From assembly GCA_029582155.1 (NCBI GenBank), contig CM055901.1, positions 50,969,206 through 51,033,205 of the forward strand: a stretch of DNA of 64,000 nucleotides, written 5' to 3'. Each line of letters opens with the position of its first letter. Position 1 is the first letter of the stretch. The DNA comes from Panopea generosa (Eukaryota; Mollusca; Bivalvia; Adapedonta; Hiatellidae). The translations under genes were made by a program, and so were the position numbers. Shown here piece after piece: positions 38,101 to 46,010 of this stretch. The notes beneath the pieces are model-generated. The model did no database searches. It saw only the letters and a list, made by a program, of their open reading frames with translations, and was not told the origin of the DNA.

Positions 38101-41100
38101 AAGTTTGGGTGACCCTGGGAACTGTTTGATGATGCTATAACAGTTTAAAGATGCGTAGTGATACACTGCAACAAATGGGCAGAATTGTCAAAAATGAAGG
38201 GGTGCCATCAAACCATCGAAATTGTGAAAAAGCAACCTGGTCAACCCCATGTTTTTTTCTGCGTATTTGGACCAACAGAGGACTATCTATGGGAATAAGG
38301 CACTTTTAGAACCATTGGTAATGTATCCAGTGTTCCAGAAGTGCATGTCTCTATATGTAGAACAGTACAAAATTAATTGGTGTGTGAGACGTATAGCGTT
38401 TGGCCTGGCTGAAAGGTATACCATTTTTAAATGACTTAGGATGTCATGACGTATAATCTAAGTATTGGTGAACATTTGTTTCTTTAACAAATACATCAAT
38501 AACAATATCTAACGAGTTGCCTTTAGTTAATAAGTGAGTCAATACATACACCAGTAGGTAGGAATTAGTGATTTCTTGCACACCGCACAAGAATTTACAT
38601 GTATTTTTACCGGGTACAGATTTTTCATTCTACATCCCCTCCACGCGCTCATCATACCATTGTTTATGGCATGACGTGTTAAAAATATGACATATTATAT
38701 TTAATTTGAAGTCTTTAAACCCATATGGGTAAAATCTGGTAATAATTTAAACCAAAATAGATATTGAATGTGTTTGGTATGCAAGAATGTATTTTCCAAC
38801 AGAATTATAAGAATCTTACGTGGCTTATTAGGTTCTGATAGCAAATTCCGTTCCTTTGGATAACTGTTTTCACGGGAACTTGAGTTGTCAAAAACAGTTG
38901 TCACAAGGGACAGAATATTCTATCCAAACCTCACACTTATGTAAGATTCTTATAATTCTGTTGGAAAATACATTAAACACATGAGTTAACATCAAACAGT
39001 AATGAAAGAGAAAGAAAATCCAGATAAATGGATATTAGGGGTAAACCTTTGGTGAGAGACATGCTTTCACACAATGCACATACACTAGTCAATTCAATAT
39101 TTCATTCAGCATTACACATACATGTTTATTGCCTTACACTAGGTGGTGTAAAAAATGCTCACAAACTACAGAGAAGAAGGAAAGCACACATATAATCATA
39201 TAATGTCACATGTAGTTGAGGTGGCAGAGGAAAATGGTAGAGATAGAAATTTGTTTCGAAAGAAAAAATCAAAATGACTCACTGTCACTATTAGTATCTA
39301 GCTTTAGTGCTGTATACCTGCAATAAGGGGAGTTTGGAGGTTAAAGGTCAAGTTATAAAAACTTTCAAACTCATTACAAATTTCTATGCATCTGATTGAC
39401 TGACAGTCATAAGTCATCTGACCCATTGCCCTGCCCCTCATTTTCTGCATATAGTATAACATATTCATGAATTATCAGTTTGGTCAATGGTTAAAACTTG
39501 TTTTTATAAAATTTTAAACAAACATGCTGAAAGTTATATCATGAACTTTCCAAACAGAATTGGGACTAAACACAACTTAGCAGAAAATCATTGGCTTGGA
39601 ATACCAAATTTGCATGAAAATCAAAAAAAAAAATTATAGTGGAACATTGATTTTTATTGTAAATATTTTTTGCAGTACAAGTAAAATAATGGAAATAGTG
39701 TTATATAAAATAAAACATTGGTAAATATCCACACTGTTTTATAAATTAGAAGATCCATGCTGAAACTTACATGTCCAAGATATCTCCATCTGTCAGATAT
39801 ATATCAAAGTTGTTTGCAATTGTCAGATGCATCTGAAATGATGTTTTGTAAGGTTTATAAGCTGGTTATAAATTGATGAAGTTTTGGATAACTTTTGGTT
39901 TTCCAATCTCAATCCACAAAAAATGAACATTCTCTATTAATGAAGAAGATGTCCAAAATTTTCGATTTTTAATTTGGTTTTAACAAATTGACATTATAAA
40001 AATTATTTATATATATAATATAATATAAACACCAACAGAATTCAATTTTGGACACTCATTTCAAACCAACAACTGTTAGCCAATGACTTGTGCAACTCAA
40101 GATATTCTATTTTTAGTATCACTGATCTTGACCTTTATTTAACTTTACTTAATATCACTAGCTTTTCATACTAAACTGTGTGTACGGCATAACGGAATGT
40201 GTTCAAATTAGTAATAACATTATTATATATAGTATATCGTTTTCTATATTTGACTATGAATAGGGAAGAATATATAAATAACAATGTCTAAATGTGAAAA
40301 ATGAGTTAAATATACAGTTAAGTAGTCATAGATGTTGATAGTTATAGGGGAAAAAAGTGAAATATTTATTATTATATATTAAATATTGTTACTTATAAGA
40401 AAAATAATTAAATATAGACACTGTTATTAATAGTAAAATATAGTTAAGTATAGATATTGTTATTAATCTAGGGGAAATAGTAAAATATAAATATTATTAT
40501 TCATAGGAAAAATAGTTAAATAATTATAGACATATTTTTTATAGGAAAAAATAGTTAAATGTAAATATTGTTATATACATAGGAAAAATAGTTAAATATA
40601 GACATTGTTATTTAGAGGAAAAAAGGGTTAAATATAAACTTTGTTATTAATTAATAGTTAGCATGTGCATCCTTTATTTGCCAGTTAAATATTTGTAAAG
40701 AATATCTTATAAATACTAAATTAACCTCATCAAGACTTAGCGCTTTATCTGCATTTGTATCCATCAGATTTATACCCTTAACAGCTGAATGTTTTTCTGT
40801 GCTACTCGATTTCAAGCCTGTCTCCTTTGCAACATTTATGAAGTGTTCACATTCTTCATTATGCAAGAAGTCTTCAATTTCTGTGAATGAAAGTAGTGTT
40901 GGAAACTGATTACATTCAGTTTAGTACAACCATTATTATACATAGGAATTAAATAGTTTCCAGACAAAAACAAGAACTATCGATAAAAAGGCATGCTCAA
41001 CTATTCGAATATTTGTTACAAAAATACAAATTTTATTGAGACTGATGACAAATCCATGCAAATAAGTGTTATCTAAGTTACTAAATTGAGTCAGTCTTAT

Positions 41101-44100
41101 AACTGCAGTATCATGTATGAAGTTTCAATCCAATACATACAGTGGCTGCTGAGTTATAAAATTTCTAAGTCGAACAAGAGCCATGTTGGACATGGCCAAT
41201 CCTCCCACAGAAGCAAATTAGTGTACTGTCCACTTCCTGTCACTGCTCTCTATCAATGTATGCAGTTTTAAAGCATTCACTTCAAAACTTCTCAAGGTCC
41301 AAACAACAGAAAATAACAAAGGGCAGTAATTATGTGAAGACAGAATAAAGAGTTATGCTTCCTGTACACTGCACTTCCTCTCAATGTCCTCTGTAATTGT
41401 GTGAAATATCAACCAAATGCCTTGAACTCTTTTTGAGGTATGTTCCGGACAAGTATAAACAAATATAATAAAGGAAATAATTAAAAAATGGGCATGGTAG
41501 AGCTATAGTTCTTGGACAATGCACTTCCTCTCAATGTCCACTATCATTGTGTGAAATATGAACTCAACCCCTTGAATAATTTTTATGATAAGTATACCAA
41601 AAGTGATAAATGGGGATAATTGAAAAATGAGGCAAGGTAGAGTTATGGTTCTTAGACATTGCACTTCCCTTTAATGTTCTCTATCTTTCTATGTAGTTTG
41701 AATAAATTCTATTCACCACTTTTAGAGTTATGCTCACGACAAGTAAATTAATAAAGGAAGGTTATTAAAAAAGTAAGCATGGTAGAGTTATGGTTCTTAT
41801 TCACTGCAATTCCTCTGTGTCCTCTGTCATGTGTGAAGATTCAATAAAATCCCTTGAATTGTTTTGTAGTTATGTTCCAGACAAAAATGTTACAGACGGA
41901 CACACACTTGGACAGACGGAGATAACAAAGACAACAATTTGCAAAAAGATCTGGCAAGAGTTATCGTACTTGATTCATTTATTTGGTTTCATGACTGTAC
42001 CCATAAAGCAATACATAAAGTTTCAATCAAATACAATGAGTTGTTGTGAGATGGACTTGATGGTATTTGCATGCAAAACTTTATCCAAAATGTCAAAGAA
42101 GGACCATAATTTTTATTATATTCAAGCAAGAGTTATCAATTAGTTATTTTAGTAGCTTTGAAGGCTAGAAAGTCTTGTGTGAAGTTTTAATCAAATACAT
42201 TGAGTGATTGGTGAGATATGGACTTGATGGTGCTTGCATACAAAACTTTAACCAGAATTTGTTAGTCAAACAAGAATAGACCACGGTGTGGTCTAGTGGT
42301 AGAGCGCCCGCCTCGCATGCGGAAGGTCATGGAATCAATCCCCGGCCGGGTCATACCAAAGACTTAAAAAAGGGTACTAGAAGCTTTCTCGCTTGATGCT
42401 CAGCATTTAGAGGAGAGTTCTAGGTGTGGTCGGCCCAGCATTAGTATAATGTGACTTAGTTGGGTATAATAACATGTGTCTGCGGCGTGATACTCCAGTG
42501 TGACAGTGCTTAGAATACTGTCTCAAGAAGACATTGTCAGGATATAATTATTTTCTAAGTCAAACAAGGGCAATAATTTACATTATATTTAGGCAAGAGT
42601 TGTCTAACTTCATCATTTAAGTAGGTTTGATGACTGGGAAGTCTTGTGTGGAGTTTTAATCAAACAGATTGAGTGGTTGGTGAGATATGGACTTGATAGT
42701 ACTTGCAAGCAAAACTTTAACCAGAATTTCTAAGTCAAACAAGGGCAATAACTTACAGTATATTCATGCAAGAGTTTAACTTAGTTATTGTAGTAGGTTT
42801 AATGACTGATAGGTCTTTTGTAAAGTTTCAAGCCAATACATTCAATAGTTACTGAGATAGGGACTTGCACACAAAACTTCAACCAAGGTGTGACGCTGAC
42901 TTCGACTGATGCCCAAGTGAGTAGAATAGCTACTTTATTCTTTTAATAGTCGAGCTCAAAACATATGCTTTATTTTCTTAGAAACTTAAAGGGACACACA
43001 TTAATGTTGAAATGGATTTTACTAAAGACCCTTTGATTGAGTCAGATGTGCTACCAACTGAGCTAACCGGGCCAAGCATAAATATTTTAAAGTTAAAATT
43101 TATCAAAAACTGCCAGACCTGTGTCCCTTTAAGATAAAATTCTGAAATAATGACTAATCATAGTTAGGTACATGTACTATTTATGTGGATTTTTTTATCC
43201 ATTTAATATCATTCATAATGGATTTAAGCTAGCACAAGGCAATATACAGTCAAACCTGTGTTAGTGGTCACCTCTATTAAGCAACTACTTGTCTTAAACA
43301 GCCACATTTATATCATTTTAGTTTGGATCAACCTGTTTTAAGCAGCCACCTGTTTTAAGGGGCCATTTTTGTATTCCCCTTGAGTGGCTGCTTAAGACAG
43401 GTTTGACTGTATATTATATTAATAATCTTAAAAGAAATATGAGTATTTGATAAATTTACCAATTACGAGTGGTTTTACACTGACTGTCTTCAGCTGTAGA
43501 ACCTGTCCACCATCTACCTCAACATCGGCCAAGTCACCAACCTGGAAATACCAATATGATATCATGGGACTTACTATATTATAAACATATAAACATAATG
43601 CAGAAGATGAAATATTTCCTTGAATGTGGTTTTATGGTATTTAGCGTTGTTTTAAAAAAAATGTCAGTCAGATCAAAATGGTGTCTACTCCAGACAATAT
43701 TCTAAGCACTGCCACAATGGAGTATCATGCTGCATACACATGATATTATACCCCACTCAGTCACATTATACTGACACCTGACCAATCAGACCTAGAACTC
43801 TCTTCTTAATGCAGAGCCCAAGTAAGGAAGCTTCTAGTATGAATTTTAGAGTCTTGGTATGACCTGACCAGGGATCAAACCCACCACTTTACACTCTACC
43901 AATGCAAATGTCTTTCTCTGTTTTTTTATTGTTAAGTTATTTTGTGAGACGCAGCCACGGTGTTAATGTCTACAGTATCTGTCCCATTGAATGATTTGGT
44001 GCGGGTTTTTATGGTTAGAAAACAGAAATCATTTGTTTTGAGGAGCAGTGTGTGCTTGTTGACAGTCAAAAGACACATTTTTTAAATTGCAAGAACAATT

Positions 44101-45910
44101 GACCAATAAAATCGTGATAAGCATATATTGGTAACCACAGCCAATCAAACAGTTAATACATCTGTTTAGTGGTTCAGTTTGATGTGCACCCAATATACAT
44201 GAATACTAAAATACATATGGATAAGACAATGTTTTCTTGTGTTCTCCTAAGCACACAATCCATATAAGCTCTTCTCTTTGGACTCCTTTCTAGGTCTGAC
44301 TTTAAAAGCATCATGGCAGAAAGATACCAAGATAGTATTTCACCATAAAAGAAATGTATGGTCGAGTTCTTTGACATTACTGCTGTAGGTGAATGGGAGA
44401 GGGACTGACCGATGACTTTCCATCCAGACAAATGGGATTATGCTCCATCCTTATGGTCATCAAAACATGTTTCTATTATGCAATAAGATGTATCCCTGCG
44501 AAAGCTTAGATTGCAGGAATATTGCAATGGTGAAATGTACATGAAAGTCCTTGAAAGCGTCATTTCTTTAGAAAAATAATATGCTATTTATGAAGTGCTA
44601 GTTAATGTACCAGTGGTTTGTTAAAGTTAAATAAAAGATGTATTTAAACAGGTATACAAATTTCATGTTATTTAATAAATATAATTTAGTTTACATTGAT
44701 ATCATCAAACTTTTGAGGGCAACCTTTTTGCTTTCCAATAACAAATGATATACCAATGAAATTTATGATGCAACACATTTTGGACTGACAATTCAAGGTT
44801 TGGTGAATGTGTGATATACTATGATCATAACAAGTCACTGATCACACATCAAATGCGTGATACAATAAACTCTTCAAAAAAACTTAGGTATTGTCGGTAA
44901 TAAGTAGTCTAAATTTACCTCATTTATGTTGATAATATGCAGTCAAACAATCTGATTATGTATTATTTGCATTGACGCAACACATATAAATTTCACAATC
45001 TCAGCGGGTCAGTAACAGACATTTTATGATACATATATCTGTCCATATTCTTAAAGTGACAGCGGTCACTTATCCAAGTACTAACCCCGTACTTCGTTGC
45101 TTAACTTCCAATACAGTCAGTTCACTGACCATGTCGCTATAAAAGCTAGCTTAACAGCTAGGCTGTTGTAAGTGAGTGACCTATGTACATTCACTACACT
45201 CCTCGTCTCTTTAACCTTTAGGGCCTAGCCCCAACTGCACAGCCTGTGGCTTCCCGCAGTTCCTGGCTATATCCTGCCACATCCCAAAGAGGGATTCTTG
45301 CAGACGCAGGGTCAAAAGTTAATCCTCGTCGCCATTAAAGTGACAGCGGTCACCCATCCAAGTACTAACCCCGTACTTCGTTGCTTAACTTCCAATACAG
45401 TCAGTTCACTGACCATGTCGCTATAAAAGCTAGCTTAACAGCTAGGCTGTTGTAAGTGAGTGACCTATGTACATTCACTACACTCCTCCCCTCTTTAACC
45501 TTTAGGGCTGTACATTCACTACATGCTGTGCAACTGGTAGAAAATATCTGAACTGAATTGTTAGTAAATATTAAAATAAAATACGGTTTTGAACAAAAAT
45601 CTGTTGAATTTTTTTATTTACAATAGAAAAAAGAGCAAAAACCAATGGTGGGCTTACAGTACTCTAGGTGTAAGAGCATGTTCAATATTTAGTGTGTTGT
45701 TTTTTTTCAGTAAATATTGCTAACCGTTACCTCTGGGCCATTTAAACGAGTTAATCTCAAGTCTTTTGCCTTGACACACCGAACGCCATCGTCCGTCCGT
45801 TCACAATAATCTTCGGCGTCGTTAAGATCTTCATTAATTGCATTTACATAGTTTAAATTACATAAGATAATGAAAGAAAAAATTAGTTTAACAGATCCAA
45901 ATTTCGCCAT
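26115..45910 (-). CDS. P4HTM: P4HTM-type ER prolyl 4-hydroxylase, complete, 10 exons
   Basis: Exons in transcript order: 45910-45731, 43541-43460, 40880-40726, 39832-39771, 39317-39283, 33640-33475, 31865-31811, 30161-30049, 29258-29168, 26408-26115. They total 1233 nt with all phases matching, encoding 410 residues. Residues 1-24 form a signal peptide (hydrophobic [11 protein letters not shown], cleavage after VNA). Two canonical EF-hand loops are [12 protein letters not shown] (128-139) and DTNSDTKITPDE (167-178, split across a 35-bp exon). The dioxygenase domain has the iron pair His258/Asp260 in HYNAHID, distal His365 in NYTLHGGC and the 2-oxoglutarate Lys375 in EKWVANFW. The C-terminus is KDEL. 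Known family: ER-located 2-oxoglutarate/Fe(II) hydroxylase reported to act on HIF-alpha. Human P4HTM (about 500 residues) is instead membrane-anchored with a longer N-terminus. Confidence 0.95.
26540..27215 (+). repeat. 24-bp-based minisatellite with longer composite units
   Basis: TTTGATAGACTAGCCCTGCA plus TGTG repeats at about 24 bp. Blocks also contain AAACTGCCTGTTTAACTGTC at a longer spacing. It lies in the last P4HTM intron, next to a second unrelated array. Confidence 0.9.
27216..27580 (+). repeat. 39-bp minisatellite, about 9 units
   Basis: The unit is CGCTCCATAAGTTATGCTTA plus ACTGTCTGTTTGACAAATT (39 bp). Two units carry a six-base duplication (GCTTAT). Multiples of three give long spurious ORFs on both strands. 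Confidence 0.95.
27640..28545 (+). repeat. Degenerate tandem array, about 150-190 bp period
   Basis: Recurring text of the type TTAGCTCTGTTTCTTAGAAACTG, CAAAACCATGCAG and GACCTTGAC, about five or six weakly conserved units. It is intronic. Confidence 0.55.
28640..29120 (-). mobile_element. tRNA-derived SINE, family A, split by a family C SINE
   Basis: The reversed family A tail lies at 28640-28717 and its body resumes at 29008 (GAGGAAGACTTCATAATGAA, CTTCTGCAAGTAACTGACAA). The intervening 28718-29007 is a family C insertion. Confidence 0.85.
28718..29007 (-). mobile_element. Near full-length SINE family C with target-site duplication
   Basis: The minus strand starts with a tRNA-like head: TTAGCTCAGTCGGTTACGCG (A box) and GAGTTCGAATCCCCCGTCCG (B box). 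An AATCAATCAATCAAT-type tail ends it. An 11-bp direct repeat TTCATTGGTGG flanks it (28707-28717 and 29008-29018). Confidence 0.92.
30190..30378. mobile_element. MITE family 2 copy (AAACCTG termini)
   Basis: Starts CAAACCTGTGTTAGTGGTCA and ends GACAGGTTTGACTGTATATA, with a complementary interior (TTAAGCAGCCA, GAGTGGCTGCTTA). Matches 43249-43412 and 60340-60526. Confidence 0.85.
31022..31098. repeat. Perfect 14-bp inverted repeat with CpG-rich arms
   Basis: TGCGCGCGCATCAT at 31022-31035 is the exact complement of ATGATGCGCGCGCA at 31085-31098, with a 49-base loop. This is a local GC island in AT-rich intron. Confidence 0.8.
32180..32370 (+). mobile_element. tRNA-derived SINE, family A
   Basis: GGCTGAGGCGGCATCTCAAT head, AGGTCATAGGTTCGAGTCCT B box, GAGAAAGTTTGCCAGTTACT body, CCAATGAAACTGGATATGCC tail. 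Well preserved. Confidence 0.88.
32515..32700 (+). repeat. Fragment of the about 300-bp-unit element
   Basis: Shares GAGATCTTATGGTTATGTAA, CTGCTGTGCAAGTTCGGTTA and the terminus CTTTGGCCTGTAGAGCTAAA with 21300-21795. Confidence 0.75.
32730..32880 (-). mobile_element. SINE family A fragment
   Basis: Reversed family A 3' half: ATTTCAGGTTATACATGT, GGAGGAAGACCTCAGCATGA, CCTTCTGCAAGCATGG. The head is missing. Confidence 0.65.
33040..33325 (-). mobile_element. SINE family A, interrupted copy
   Basis: Reversed family A body (CTGCAAGTAACTGGCAAACT near 33073) and head (TGACCTTAACGGTGAGAGGC, AAGTGACC near 33268) are separated by about 130 bp of unrelated sequence. Confidence 0.6.
33930..34660 (+). repeat. 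Degenerate tandem array, about 150-180 bp period
   Basis: Recurrent GTGACCTTGACATTTGAGG-like, GTCTTACATGTGACACTTT-like and GAGCCAAGTGTTTTTGAAAT-like text, about four units. It abuts the 3' end of the Penelope relic. Confidence 0.65.
35307..35760 (+). repeat. Direct terminal repeat, left copy
   Basis: Identical to 37937-38390. The inner flank reads GTTCAAGAATC. Confidence 0.95.
37937..38390 (+). repeat. Direct terminal repeat, right copy
   Basis: Identical to 35307-35760. The inner flank reads CTCTTCAAG, sharing TTCAAG with the inner flank of the left copy. Confidence 0.95.
38787..38973. repeat. Perfect 33-bp inverted repeat with 121-bp loop
   Basis: 38787-38819 is the exact complement of 38941-38973 (arm core TTTTCCAACAGAATTATAAG). 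The loop has weaker pairing. Perfect arms suggest a recent fold-back or inverted duplication. Confidence 0.92.
40270..40655 (+). repeat. AT-rich tandem array, about 45-50 bp period
   Basis: GGAAAAATAGTTAAATATAG followed by ACATTGTTATT recurs about eight times with length variation, just upstream on the plus strand of P4HTM exon 40726-40880. Confidence 0.8.
41085..42860 (+). repeat. Two adjacent tandem arrays, about 180-190 bp period, with a SINE inside
   Basis: The first array (41085-41930) repeats ACTGCACTTCCTCTCAATGT, GTGTGAAATATGAA and GGCATGGTAGAGTTATGGTT about five times and ends in ACAGACGGACACACACTTGG. The second (41980-42860) repeats AAGTCTTGTGTGAAGTTTTA, GAGATATGGACTTGATGG and TCTAAGTCAAACAAGGGCAA. 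A family B SINE sits at 42286-42540. Confidence 0.75.
42286..42540 (+). mobile_element. tRNA-derived SINE, family B, near full length
   Basis: Head GGTGTGGTCTAGTGGTAGAG then CGCCCGCCTCGCATGCGGAA (A-box and anticodon-like region), an eroded B box, GTACTAGAAGCTTTCTCGCT, TATAATGTGACTTAGTTGGG and CAGTGCTTAGAATACTGTCT. Confidence 0.85.
43034..43072 (-). mobile_element. tRNA 5'-half-like fragment
   Basis: The minus strand reads GGCCCGGTTAGCTCAGTTGG then TAGCACATCTGACTC, typical of the first half of a tRNA or SINE head. No B box follows, so this is not a tRNA gene. Confidence 0.55.
43249..43412. mobile_element. MITE family 2 copy
   Basis: CAGTCAAACCTGTGTTAGTG at the left and TAAGACAGGTTTGACTGTAT at the right; termini are inverted and near perfect. 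It is the shortest of three copies. Confidence 0.88.
43655..43905 (-). mobile_element. tRNA-derived SINE, family B
   Basis: Reversed copy: AATATTCTAAGCACTGCCAC, CAGTCACATTATACTGACAC, GAAGCTTCTAGTATG, GTATGACCTGACCAGGGATC. Confidence 0.8.
45053..45500 (-). repeat. Tandem pair of 284-bp units containing a 5S rRNA-like segment
   Basis: About 160 bp is repeated at 45053-45210 and 45337-45500. On the minus strand each holds GAAGTTAAGCAACG, GGTTAGTACTTGGAT and (G/A)(G/A)GTGACCGC (45062-45110 and 45346-45394), nearly identical to the 3'-central part of animal 5S rRNA including the internal A and C boxes. The 5' third of 5S is replaced by unrelated sequence, so this is a 5S-derived repeat or SINE3-like element, not a 5S gene. 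It lies in P4HTM intron 1. Confidence 0.85.
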
Positions 45911-46010
45911 CGTACCTTCTTTATGAAGAGCATTGTTTACGTGGCTTTTCGTTAAAGTCCGGAAACATTCGGAAGGGACGTGAAAGTAGGCATAGGCCTA
46001 TTATAAGTTT
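45911..46010 (-). promoter_or_regulatory. Putative P4HTM promoter with two ACGTG motifs
   Basis: Immediately upstream of the P4HTM start codon, ACGTG occurs at 45939-45943 and 45978-45982 on the plus strand. ACGTG matches the HIF-binding core RCGTG. No TATA box is visible. Short motifs occur by chance, so this is only suggestive. Confidence 0.35.

Larger units (their letters stand above)
35307..38391. mobile_element. Recent about 3.1-kb insertion with identical long direct terminal repeats
   Basis: Two copies of about 454 bp (35307-35760 and 37937-38390) are identical as read, at a constant offset of 2630 bp. Each starts GTCTCAC and ends GTGAGAC, a 7-bp inverted pair. The whole is flanked by TATAG on both sides (35302-35306 and 38392-38396), the expected 5-bp target duplication. 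The interior (about 2.18 kb) has no ORF with recognisable function; the longest, 36448-36729, looks random. Repeat ends are not TG...CA, and no clear primer-binding site or polypurine tract is seen. It could therefore be a non-autonomous LTR-like element or another element type. Confidence 0.85.
34667..38560 (-). pseudogene. Penelope-like retroelement relic, 3' part, split by an insertion
   Basis: The minus strand encodes the C-terminal part of a Penelope-like protein. [17 protein letters not shown] lies near 38490, then the conserved [10 protein letters not shown] near 38400, which runs straight into [10 protein letters not shown] near 35300 once the 35307-38391 insertion is skipped. A Cys-rich stretch (CNRCRCSHC) and a GIY-YIG endonuclease-like region ([18 protein letters not shown]) follow, ending at 34667. 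At least three in-frame stops (near 38437, 35280 and 35200), 5' truncation and the insertion show it is dead. It lies in the same orientation as P4HTM, inside its intron between exons 39317-39283 and 33640-33475. Confidence 0.85.

Noticed and set aside
35307-38391. Classical LTR retrotransposon
   Set aside because: Direct repeats and a 5-bp flank fit, but ends are not TG...CA and there is no gag/pol, primer site or polypurine tract; left as unclassified.
44174-44431. 85-residue minus-strand ORF in a P4HTM intron
   Set aside because: No domain recognised and no fit to the P4HTM reading frame; likely chance.
45062-45394. Functional 5S rRNA genes
   Set aside because: Only the central-3' part matches; the 5' third of 5S is absent in both copies.
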